From assembly GCF_001039355.2 (NCBI RefSeq), contig NW_019775069.1:255381-319380 (forward strand): 64,000 bases of DNA, written 5' to 3'. The translations under genes and the position numbers were made by a program. The notes beneath the pieces are model-generated. The model worked only from the letters and a program-made list of their open reading frames with translations, was not told the DNA's origin and searched no databases. Below, piece after piece: positions 8,861 through 18,477 of the stretch. The first letter of the stretch is position 1, and each line of letters begins with the position of its first letter. This stretch comes from Lingula anatina. Lineage: Eukaryota; Brachiopoda; Lingulata; Lingulida; Lingulidae.

Positions 8861-10140
8861 TTGATAGATAAACATATATATATATATATTCAATTTAAAA
8901 AAAATGATAGTCCAATAGACTACTGCTGCTCTGTCATCCATTTATTTAAATAGTTAATTTTTGTTTCTGAACGGAAAAGGCGGACCTTAAACCTGCAAAT
9001 GACTTTAGCAAATAGGTGCAACAACAAACACATTTATTCCGATGAACATGCTCGTGATTGGATGATTTCTCATGCGCTGCTACCTTTTAGAGGGGCATCA
9101 CGCAACTGAAACACCATTGAGTGAAACCTACTCGCCATTGCTCTGACAAGGTAAGTTTTATCGTGACGAAATAATCATTTTGATCACAGCAATTCACACT
9201 ATTGATTTATAAAAAAGATCACATTACAGGGCCCGTTACCCATTAGGATCTGAAATATTCAAAAGGCTTAAAATTAAAACCAAACGATCAATGAGTTTTA
9301 ACTTTTTAACCCGTGCGATATAAAAGTTCCAAAATTGACTGATAGGCTTTTATTTCATCTTTGATCTTGAATTTTTGTTATTTTATTTTAAATTTGTTCA
9401 CGTGTGTCTTTTTATATACTTTTTATTCATTAGTGATTTTATTTAACTACGATGCAAAGAGTGTATGAATCCAAGCCGGGTGGAAAATTTGATAATAATG
9501 ATAAAAACATTGCAAAATAGTCCATTTCCTTCATATATACAGTAAAGAATGTATGGATTTGATAGTGTAAATGTTTTCAAATTTGGTCGTCAAGTTTATT
9601 TTTGGATACTTTTACCGTCACTGTGACTGTAAAGGTAAGGAACTGGTTTTCGACTTTTCCTGCTGTTTCTTAGCGTTTGCTTTTAAGCACATGATTAAGT
9701 ATACATTGCGCTGGATCGCCATTGACGCCGTCTAGACTTGTTAATTACAGTAAACATATATATACATATTTTAATATGGCAATGATATGTCATACTCATG
9801 TCATGCAGGATGTTCTGAAGTAAATTCCCTACCCGTGAAGTTAGAAATTAATTCTAATGCTTTGCCAATTCCCATTAAACCGTATTCCCCATCACGCAAT
9901 GTAAAAATGTCATCTATTTTTTTATTATACATAAATTAATAAGGATGAACTGTCAATAGGCACCTGTGCTATAATGTATATTAATAAAAGAGACAGCGAA
10001 TTGCTTAAATTAAATACTGGTATCTCATTGCTTTATTTCTACATTCGACAACTTTTATTGTATGCTTTGTAGTGTAGTCCACGTCCTTGTTTTGGCGAAT
10101 TGAGCGGTACAGCCGAAATTTGACCTCAATAAGAAACCCA
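8861..10140. other. No gene recognised
   Basis: Non-coding by inspection. It includes a short AT run at about 8875-8890 and nothing else I can name. Confidence 0.5.
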
Positions 10141-10145
10141 CACGG

Positions 10146-10490
10146 TTTCAGTGTTCTACGCAGAAACAGTCATGGTCCCCAATTCAGTAGAGAAACAGAC
10201 GACGATGTTTTCCTATTTACAGTGGGTCCTTCGGAGGTATTCTGAACTGCTAAAACCAGTTTGGTGTTCGCTGATGGCGTTGAAAAACGCGTTTTTGTGG
10301 TACCTAACCCCTCATTCTGAACGGACTGGGTGGTTTTTGTTAAGTTGCAGTAGCATTTCCCGAAAGGACAGTAAGTCCTGTACCCTTGTGGTAAGATTTC
10401 GATGCATTGGGTGTGTGCTCTGTGTAGTGACATCAGTCTGGGCAATACTCTCTAAAAGTGTGCGGACCGTTCAGATTTGCACAATAATAT
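10146..10490 (-). repeat. Dispersed repeat copy, inverted relative to 14200-14560
   Basis: The reverse complement aligns with 14200-14560 over roughly 350 bp with moderate divergence: shared blocks include GCCCAGACTGATGT, the CCCAATG.ATCGAA block, ACCCAGTCC.TTCAGAA and CACTGTAAA. The two copies face opposite ways about 4 kb apart. Neither has a clean ORF, so I call an ancient dispersed or inverted repeat of unknown origin. Confidence 0.6.
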
Positions 10491-11041
10491 ATCTGGCAAT
10501 GTATGTCTTTTTTTGCGCTTTGTCAGAATATCCAATGTTATGAATTTGAGAGAGAGATAGGGGGTGTCAGGGGGTGGTAATTAAATAGTTAGAATATAAT
10601 TGTAAAATCTACTTGCCCTCAGTGAATTATATATATAGTGCTAATGGTTAAGACAGAGGAAGATGGAAGGAGATGGAGCTCAACTGTATATTGGATATGC
10701 CTGGCAATGTCTGTCTTTTTTGTGCTTTGTCAGCCTATTCAATGTTATCAATTTGAGAGAGGGGGAGAAAGAGATATCGAGAGAGAGTGTGAGAGAGAAT
10801 TATTTCAAATATATATTCTTATTAGAATTGACAGCTTTTAATCTAGCCACGGATGTGCTAATCATTCAGAAAGATAGAAGGCAATGGAGCTCAACAAAAT
10901 TGCAGGCTACGGAGCTCAGCTCTAAATGGGATTTGCCCTCATATCTATTCAATTAAGGTTTCAGTTCAAATCACTTTCACCTTTTTATAATGTCAATTTA
11001 CAGATACAGCTACCCGTATTTGTCAACCTTTTCAACACTAT

Positions 11042-11081
<40 letters not shown>

Positions 11082-11090
11082 GAAAGGGAA
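10485..11090 (+). repeat. Imperfect tandem repeats ending in GA-rich tracts
   Basis: Three related segments at about 10489-10555, 10690-10770 and 11015-11090 share a block (CTGGCAATGT.TGTCTTTTTTG.GCTTTGTCAG in the first two) followed by ATCAATTTGAGAGAG. The last carries a longer (GA)n run at 11048-11077. Spacing is irregular at 200-330 bp. Confidence 0.5.
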
Positions 11091-11099
11091 GTTGAGGCA

Positions 11100-12260
11100 A
11101 GGTTTTTTTAACCTTTCTTTCTCTGTTTTAACTCTTCCATTTAAGCGCTTTGTTAAGTTTAATGCGCACAGCCGAATGAAATTGAATGCATGCATTTATA
11201 TAAACAAAGAACAGCCAATTTGAGATTCCTGTTGAAAATGTCACGCTCAAAGATCGCAGAGACCCCGATATTTTGTCAATCATCACTTGAATCAAGTCGT
11301 TTTTGCTGACAAATCAAGTTTTTTCTTCTACCCATCGATGGTCAAAGTAGAGTCCGTGCTGAATGTCTCTAGGAAGAGTGCGTGCAGAATAATGCCGCCT
11401 GAGGGGGCCGAGTCAGTGTTTGGATAGCATTCCATGGTCATGTTTTTGGTATATCGTATATTTTGATATATTGGTCTTTCTGGACCAGAATGTTATTGGG
11501 GAATTTCATTGTAGTATTTTCAAGAGATGTATCATTCCATTTGCAAGATGTGACTTCAGGGATACTACAAGCTTCATCGTGAAAATGCACTTTCTACCCC
11601 CATCTAAAACACACTTGATGATAGATGGATGTGACAAAAGCTACCAAATTGAGTAGAATATCATGCATATTTGGACACTAGGGGCATACACCATAGGCCT
11701 TACTAAAATCGCTATGAGAATTCTTCCCTTTTTGGTACCGACGGCGTGTCTGGTTAATGCGCAATTAAGATAGCCCTGGGTCCTGAATCTCTGCCAATCA
11801 ATAAGCCTTTTGCAGCTAATTGGCTAGTTGTTGACTGCTTTTGTTAACTTAAGAGCTTGCCTTCCAGTAAACAAAAGAATGCTGGAGAGCAAGCTTTTCA
11901 GTTTTGATAATAAGGTGGCAGAACATTTCACCCACCATTGCTACTTGATAGTTAATTATGTATTTGAAGCAATTCAGCCACTAACAAAATGGAATTAAAA
12001 AAGAGCTTCAGACTCTCGTGGAATCTCAAAGTCACACCTAGAAAATACCCAGAGCGGGAGCAATGCGATCTGAGCGCGGGCAGAATTATTTTATCTGGCT
12101 AAAAGTCACAGAGTGGGCTTTTCCCATTTCCCTATTTAATATGCCACCCTGGCAGAGGGTAGATCTCATATAGGCATAGAAGAATTTGAAATTTTGGACG
12201 TAAGCAGTCAGTTTTGCAGTGCGTATATATATAATGAGTTAAACAGTGTTTTAAAAAATT
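11100..12260. other. No gene recognised
   Basis: Only short chance ORFs; no repeat structure identified by eye. Confidence 0.5.
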
Positions 12261-12266
12261 GCTAAA

Positions 12267-13699
12267 GCCCCCGTCACACTTATTCGGAATCAGCAGGAAT
12301 CAAGCAGAACCAGCCGGAATGACTACATTTATAAATTCGTACTACATTCGGAAAGAAATTTCAAATTAACATAAATTCTTGTAAGAATGCCGTTAGAATA
12401 CTCAGAATGCGCTTGAATCCGCCTGGAATGATTCGTGCACATTTTGGCTGTATTAGCTCTTAAATGCAGCTCGAATTTGGTTGGAAAACTAAGAATATCA
12501 ATAATGCTGTCGGAATGCAGTCAGAATATTTAGAATACACGCTGGCTGAAATAGGATCGGGATGCATTCGAGTTGCATTCCGGCTCATTCTAGCAGGATT
12601 TGAAGTGTATTGCCATTTCGGTTCTCCTTCGAATGTGATCAGAATGTTTCGAATGCTGTAGGAATGCTGTGAGAACATTTAGAATGCAGTCATAGTGCAG
12701 TTAGAATACTATTCAAATGCCATTCGATAATTTTCCACTTGGAATGCACTTCGAAAGTTTTTAACATGATGCCCCCCGTCACACTTAATTGGAATCAGCA
12801 GGAATCAAGAAGAATGAGGCTGAATGAAGATTTTTAAAAATTCGTACCACATTCGGGAAAAATGGTAAATTGACCTTAATTATTGTAAGAGTACCGTTGG
12901 AATACTCAGAATGCGCTTGAATTCGCCTGGAATGATGAGTGCACTTTCGGCTGTTTTAGTTCTCAAATGCAGTTCGTATGTAGAAATTAATATTTCACCC
13001 TATCCGAGGCACATGAGAAACATTCTGGCGGGATTTTATACCCCCGTCACACTAGAGGCGGAATGATTAAAAATGGTGTCGAAAATACAATTCTTTGTGA
13101 ATTCCAGGTTATTCGAAGAGCATTCCGAGTGCATTCCAAATATTTTTACCCATTCTTGTGGCCGGCTCGAATGTTTTTGTCATGTAAAAAACGTTTGAAG
13201 TGTATTTCAAGTGGAAAATTATCGAATGGCAATTGAACAGTATTTTAACTGCACTATGACTGCATTCTAAATATCCTCACGGCATTCCGACAGCATTCGA
13301 AACATTATGATCAGTTACCATTCCAGTGGCGTTATCTATACACTCTGGGCATCGTGTTACATTCTAAACATGTTAGAAAGTAATTTGAATTAAGTATTTT
13401 AGGTATTTCAACTGCATAATGTTTGAATTCTTTATATTTCAAACCATCATTGGCAGCCATAACTGGAGCAGTTAACTGCATTTGAGTTCGCTTCATATAT
13501 CATTCGAGGCACCTTCTTACATACTTCAGCCTGTATTCGGTCAGCAGTCAAATCACACTCGTACTTACGGCATTTGAATTTCATTCGGACTGACTGCAAT
13601 TTGAAATTCTCTCCCGATTATGGCACGAATTTTTCAATTAATTCATTCTGGCTGGTTCTGATTAATTCCTGCTGGTTCTGAATAAGTGTGACGGGGCCC
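12267..13699 (+). mobile_element. Inverted-repeat element (CCCCCGTCACACTTATTC ends), GAATG-rich
   Basis: The left end at 12267 (CCCCCGTCACACTTATTC, then GGAATCAGCAGGAAT and AGCAGAACCAGCC) is the inverse of the right end at about 13635-13699, giving TIRs of about 65 bp with some divergence. TA flanks are compatible with a TA duplication. A second left-type end (CCCCCCGTCACACTTAATTG) lies inside at about 12771. There is no ORF, so it is non-autonomous. The interior is crowded with GAAT/ATTC motifs, and segments recur in both orientations (12630-12768 against 13729-13880 direct, and 13160-13310 inverted). Confidence 0.65.
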
Positions 13700-14131
13700 T
13701 TAAGTCGTGTGCCAGTTCGAATATCCCTCGAATGTGATCAGAATGTTTTGAATGTTGCCAGAATGCCGAAAGAATATTTAAAATGCAGTCATAGTGTAGT
13801 CAGAATACTATTCAAATGCCATTCAATAATTTTCCACTTGGAATGCACTTCGAAAGTTTTTAACATTCTATTTGAAATGCACTCGGAAATTTTAGAATGC
13901 TCTTTCAATATCCATGAATGCACAAAGAATTATCTTTCCGACGGCATTATTGTTCATTCTGTCTCTAGTGTGACGGGGGTATGAGCAAAACATTCGGGAC
14001 GGCGAGAAGAATGGGTAAAAATACTTGGAACGCACTCGGTAATTTTAGAATGCCCTTTGAATATCCAGGAAAGCACAAAGAATTGTCTTTCCGACGGAAT
14101 TCCTGCCCATTCCGCCTCTAGTGTGACGGGG
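13038..14131 (+). mobile_element. Related inverted-repeat element (CCCCCGTCACACTAGAGG ends), interleaved with the previous one
   Basis: The left end at about 13038 (TA, then CCCCCGTCACACTAGAGG and CGGAATG) is matched by inverted right ends at about 13950-13979 and 14107-14131 (CCTCTAGTGTGACGGGGG then TA). It overlaps the 12267-13699 element instead of nesting in it: three left-type ends (12267, 12771, 13038) are followed by three right-type ends (13699, 13979, 14131). Non-coding, TA-flanked. Confidence 0.6.
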
Positions 14132-14199
14132 GTATAGTCTGTGCCAGAATGGTGCAAAAAAAAAAAAAAAAAAAAAAATACAGCCATTGCCAGTCAGAT

Positions 14200-14560
14200 T
14201 ATTGTGTCACACGGAGCGGTCCGCACAGATTTATACGCTTTTGCCCAGACTGATGTACAGGCAGAGACCACGCCCAATGTATCGAATTCTTACCACCAGG
14301 GCACAGGCCTCGCTGTCCTTCTGGATATGCTGCTGCAAATAAACAAAAACAACCCAGTCCATTCAGAACTAGGGGCAAATTGCTACCAAAACGTGTTTTC
14401 CAAAGCCCTTAGCAAACACAAAGCTAAGTAAGAATACCAGGCAACCTCTGAGGAAGCCACTGTAAACAGCAAAACATCACCCTTTGTTTCTCTAATGAAT
14501 TTGGTACCCTGGCCGTTTCTGGGCAGAACACTAAAACACTGTTGTCTAATTCCACCTGCA
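14200..14560 (+). repeat. Dispersed repeat copy, inverted relative to 10146-10490
   Basis: Partner of the 10146-10490 segment. It lies between the GAATG-rich cluster and the Harbinger-like element. An open stretch of 96 codons (14141-14431) covers part of it, but the other copy does not keep that frame, so I do not call a gene. Confidence 0.6.
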
Positions 14561-14887
14561 CCGATCAAACCAGACTTTACAGACATCCTGGATTGGCCTA
14601 TGATGAAGCGAGTGTTGCGTGGAAAGTGAACAGGGTCATTAACGATGTCAGTTTCTGGAGACGATGCCACATTGGTGGCAAAACACCAATGGAAGGCATT
14701 GATGAAAACCTGGGGCCCGTTTCACGAAGCAGTAGTTACTTATATTAGTAATCGGCCGTTAGCCTCTCACTAGTTATAAATGCCGTTTCATGAAGCTATC
14801 GCTAGTTCTCTCACTCGTTATTGTGTCGTTGTTACAATGAATATCTAACGACTGGTCAAACCAGTCGCAAACTCTAGAGTTTCATCG

Positions 14888-16364
14888 AACACAAGCGTAA
14901 GGCGTCTGGGCCTGATGGAATTTCACCTCGTGTTCTCAAACTCTGTGCTGACCAACTTGCGTACGTCTTTACTGTCATCTACAATTGGTCTCTACAAATC
15001 TGCAAAGTACCATTGCTCTGGAAGACGACGTCTATCATCCCGGTACCAAAATCCAACCGAGTTACCAGCTTAAAAGATCTTAGACCCATGGCTCTGACTC
15101 CGGTGCCCATGAAAATTTTATAAAAATTAGTTTTAAATTTTATTAAAGAAATTGTGCCGAAAACCTTGGACCACTACAATTCGCTTATCGATCTAACAGA
15201 AATGTTGAAGATGCAATTAATCTGTGCCCACACATTGTACTACAACACTTAGATAACAAAAACTCTTATGCAAGGATTTTATTTATTGGCTACAGTTCAG
15301 CTTTTAACACAATTGTGCCAAAAAAAACTATATTTGAAACTTTTAAACCATCTTAAGCTACCTGTTTTTATTTGTGACTGGATTTTAGATTTCTTTTAGA
15401 TAGAAGACAATCTGTTAAAGTCGGCTCTTTTAGCTCAAAAATATCAGTCTTAAATACCGGTGCACCACAGGGATGCGTCCTTTCACCTTGTCTTTACTCC
15501 CTTTTTACCTATGATTATACAAGTGTAAGCGACGGGACTTTTCTCATGAAATTTGCGGATGATACTACGCTTGTGGGGCTAGTTACTGATAATGACGAGA
15601 GTACATATAGAGAATCTGTTGAGATGGTGTTAAGCTGGTGCGAGAGTAATGATCTTATCTTGAACGTAGCTAAAACCAAAGAAATGATAGTGGATTTTAG
15701 AAGGAATCAGAATGTAAAGGTACCACTCACCATTGGTAATGTTGAAGTTAGTAGGTTAGAGGAATTTAAACTACTTGGTATACACCTTATTATTAACAGT
15801 AAATTGAATTGGAAAGATAACACCGCAAAGAGTGTAAAGAAGGCACGGCAAAGACTGTATTTTTAAGATCACTGAGAACTTTTACTGATAGCGTGCCTAT
15901 TTTAGTCAATTTTTACAGGTGTGTAATTGAAAGCATTCTAGCGTACGGAATTATAATATGGTATAGCGGAACAGCTGGGGAGGAAAGGAAGAAATTAGCA
16001 AACGTTGTAAAAACTGCAAGCAGGATTATCGGGCAGGATCTCCCCAAGCTGGATGATATTTTTAAAGGCAGGACGGAGAAAAGAATTGTCAACACCATGA
16101 AAGACTCTTTCCATCCTGCATCATCTCTTTTTACGTTTTTACCAAGCAACAGTAGACTTTTAACTTTTAAAGGCAGTAAACGCTTTTTAAACAGCTTTTA
16201 TCTAAGTGCAGTGACGCATTTTAATTTGATGTCAAAACTAAATTCTTAATTAATTTATTTATTGTATTATTTTATTATTTTACTCTGTATATTGCTCCAA
16301 AAGGAAAATGATTTCCGATTTTTATATTTGGCTAAATAAACTCTTATCTTATCTTATCTTATTG
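14888..16364 (+). pseudogene. 5'-truncated Rex1/CR1-like LINE reverse transcriptase inside copy A
   Basis: Translation gives, in shifting frames, KASGPDGISPRVLKLC, SIIPVPKSN, LRPMALTP, GAPQGCVLSP, KFADDTTLVG (15546 onward), then NVAKTKEMIVDF, FKLLGIH, LNWKDN and LAYGIIIWYSGTA (15893-16249). These are RT fingers, palm and thumb of the CR1/Rex1-type lineage, with FADD at the active site. In-frame stops and at least three frameshifts (one at about 15865) make it dead. It lacks the endonuclease. It ends with AATAAA and a TCTTA repeat tail (16342-16362), a 3' end style known in this lineage. The flanks align with copy B around B's 17845-17890, which acts as an approximate empty site. Confidence 0.85.
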
Positions 16365-16369
16365 AATGA

Positions 16370-16600
16370 AATAGAAATGTTGCTTAGTTACTGTTGTCTG
16401 TCGTTTGCCTTTGTATGCGATATGGCGGCTGCCATTCTTGCTATCCGTACCGCCAGACGGCGTTTTCATCAGAGGCAAATATATTAGAATATATGCACGA
16501 TGATGCAATTAATGAAAGGTTACGCTTGGCTGTTACAAAAAGAGCAGCAAAAAAGGGTGGTGGGAATCCTTTACGACGACCTCAAAGCAGGCTGTAGTGA
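16370..16600 (+). pseudogene. N-terminal fragment of a Harbinger-like element protein, copy A
   Basis: The reading around 16394-16597 includes the segments EYMHDDAINERLRLAVTKRA and, in another frame, DMAAAILAIRTARR. The same peptide occurs at 17574-17858 on the minus strand (copy B). An Arg-rich start followed by a short RxxxF.ER..LL.Y.DD...RLRL pattern recalls the N-terminus of HARBI1-like proteins, but no catalytic DDE region is present. Frameshifted; function not established. Confidence 0.45.
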
Positions 16601-16849
16601 ACCGTTAATAGTCCTGGTAGTCTAAATTTGCATACTTGTGATTTACATATTTGCTTAATTAATTCTTTCATTCAGATGTATCTAAGCATGACAGCTTGCA
16701 TGTGGTGAATATAGCACTGATAGCTAGATTTCCACATATGTGATTTGGAATTTTGTTAGTGTAAATTGTATCTACAATTAAGTTTTAAGGTATTAAGGCA
16801 TGGCATGTTGCATGTCAGTTATGGAAGTAAATTTAAAATGTAAATTAAC

Positions 16850-17030
16850 ATCGAGTATAAAAGCAGCGGCCGAACCACAGGGCAGGGAGAGATAGAGAGA
16901 TATAGAGAGCCATATAGGAGACGTATATATGGTCATAGTGAGATAGAGACATAGATTAAGATACCGGTACATACAGTGAGAGAGAGATGGAGAGAGAGAG
17001 AATAGATACCAGAGTTTACAGTCAGCCAAA
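16850..17030. repeat. GA/TA-rich low-complexity stretch within copy A
   Basis: Repeated AGAGAGA, GAGATAGAGA and ATAGAG words at about 16888-17005. Not coding. Confidence 0.5.
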
Positions 17031-17352
17031 TAATCCTTGTACCAGAAAACTATACCTGCCTGTCTCAGTTGTGCTACTGGCGAAAAAGAAAATCAAAGAA
17101 CTTACGTGAGTAACGAGAGTACTAACGACCGAACTTTACAACTGAACTTAGCAATGAGTTAATGACTGCTTTGAGAAACACCCCTCATAATTGCTATTTT
17201 TTCTCCTTAGCGAGATAGTTCAGTAGCTAGTTATTCTAACAAAGGACTGCTTTGTGAAACGGGCCCCTGAACCATAGCGAATAAATGAGTAATCTGGATA
17301 CCACTTGACTATCATAGGTTTCATGAAGAGTTTGCTGCTTGACACGGAGCAG

Positions 17353-18039
17353 GGGCCGGTTTCACAAAGCAGTAGTTAGTTAGAACAACTAACTACTGAA
17401 CTACCTCGCTAACCAGCAAACTTAGCGATTTTCGAGGGGTGTTTCACGAAGCAGAAGTTAACTCATCGCTAAGTTCAGTCGTAAAGTTCGGTCGCTAGTT
17501 CTCTCGTTACTCACCGTAGTCTCGAAACCGTCTGACGGAAGTGGAACTCTTGCGTAAAAGTGTCACGAAAGCACTAACTCTCCAATTTTTGGTGGCTGGA
17601 AATGCATAAGAACGTCTGCTTTGAGGTCGCCGTAAAGGATCTCCACCACCTTTTTGCCGCTCTTTTTGTCACAGCTAGGCGCAACCTCTTGTAAATTGCA
17701 TCATCGTGTGTATATTTTAATAGATTCTGCCTTTCATGAAAACATCGTAGTCTACGTTGCCGTCTGGCGGTACGGTTAGCAAGAAAGGTAGCCGCCATAT
17801 TGGATACAAAGACAAACGACAGACAACGGTAACTAAGCAACCTTTTTATTTCACTCATTACGCATGCGTACGATGAAACTCTAGAGTTAGCGACTGGTCT
17901 GACCAGTCGTTAAATATCCAAGGCAACAACGAGACAATAACGAGCGAGAGAACTAGCGACTGCTTCGTGAAACGGCACTATAACTAGCGAGAAGCTAACT
18001 ACCGATCGCTAACTAACTACTGCTTTGTGAAACCGGCCC
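17353..18039 (-). mobile_element. Harbinger-like DNA transposon copy B (CAG target duplication)
   Basis: The left TIR at 17353 (GGGCCGGTTTCACAAAGCAG) pairs with the inverted right TIR ending at 18039. CAG flanks both sides (17350-17352 and 18040-18042), the other form of CWG. It is the same family as copy A, about 86 bp away and in reverse orientation: the reverse complement of A's right end (17100-17266) matches B's left end. It is uninterrupted, 687 bp, and keeps the protein fragment on the minus strand. Confidence 0.78.
17574..17858 (-). pseudogene. N-terminal fragment of a Harbinger-like element protein, copy B
   Basis: Open for 94 codons, with MAATFLANRTARRQRRLRCF followed by HERQNLLKYTHDDAIYKRLR. 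It is paralogous to the fragment at 16370-16600. The basic tract and the DD...RLRL pattern fit the start of a HARBI1-like transposase or its Myb-like partner; nothing of the nuclease remains. The element is too small to move by itself. Confidence 0.45.
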
Positions 18040-18477
18040 CAGATGACATAAAGAGACAAGGGAATGAGCAGCTAACTGGGTCGTCAAAATCGCTATATTT
18101 GCATAACATAGACAGCATGTGGGTTGTCCAATACTCGCCAAATCAAGGTCCTACATGTCTTACAACAAAACTTAATCAAATTTAACAAAATTATAGCAGA
18201 TAAAACTCTACAAACTATCTCGATAAATGTCTTGCCGCTTGAGTGCCCTGGTAGTAGCCAGGTGAGGTCAGGTGTGACAGTTACCGTTGCTGTGACTAGA
18301 CACTGACACGAGGGTCCTTTGTGGGCCGAGTAACTCTTTTACAGATGACAATTTGGAAAATATGGAGATCCACAATATCGTTTTAATGGTTGTCGTATGG
18401 GCAATGTATTTTTGTCTGCTTTCCCGACGGATCCAATTAATGAAATGATATCACAGTGACATTGAAGAAATTATTAA

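Larger units (their letters stand above)
14713..17266 (+). mobile_element. Harbinger-like DNA transposon copy A (CTG target duplication), split by a LINE
   Basis: The TIR at 14713 (GGGCCCGTTTCACGAAGCAG) is matched by inverted sequence ending at 17266. CTG stands immediately outside both ends (14710-14712 and 17267-17269), a 3-bp CWG duplication as known for some PIF/Harbinger transposons. Motifs like GTTTCACGAAGCAG recur in the subterminal region. The interior carries a short coding remnant at about 16370-16600 shared with copy B. A Rex1/CR1-like LINE (about 14888-16364) sits in the middle. Copy B at 17353-18039 lies in the opposite orientation. Confidence 0.75.

Noticed and set aside
10170-10543. 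Open frames of 91 and 130 codons
   Set aside because: The paralogous copy at 14200-14560 does not keep the same frames and no motif is recognisable.
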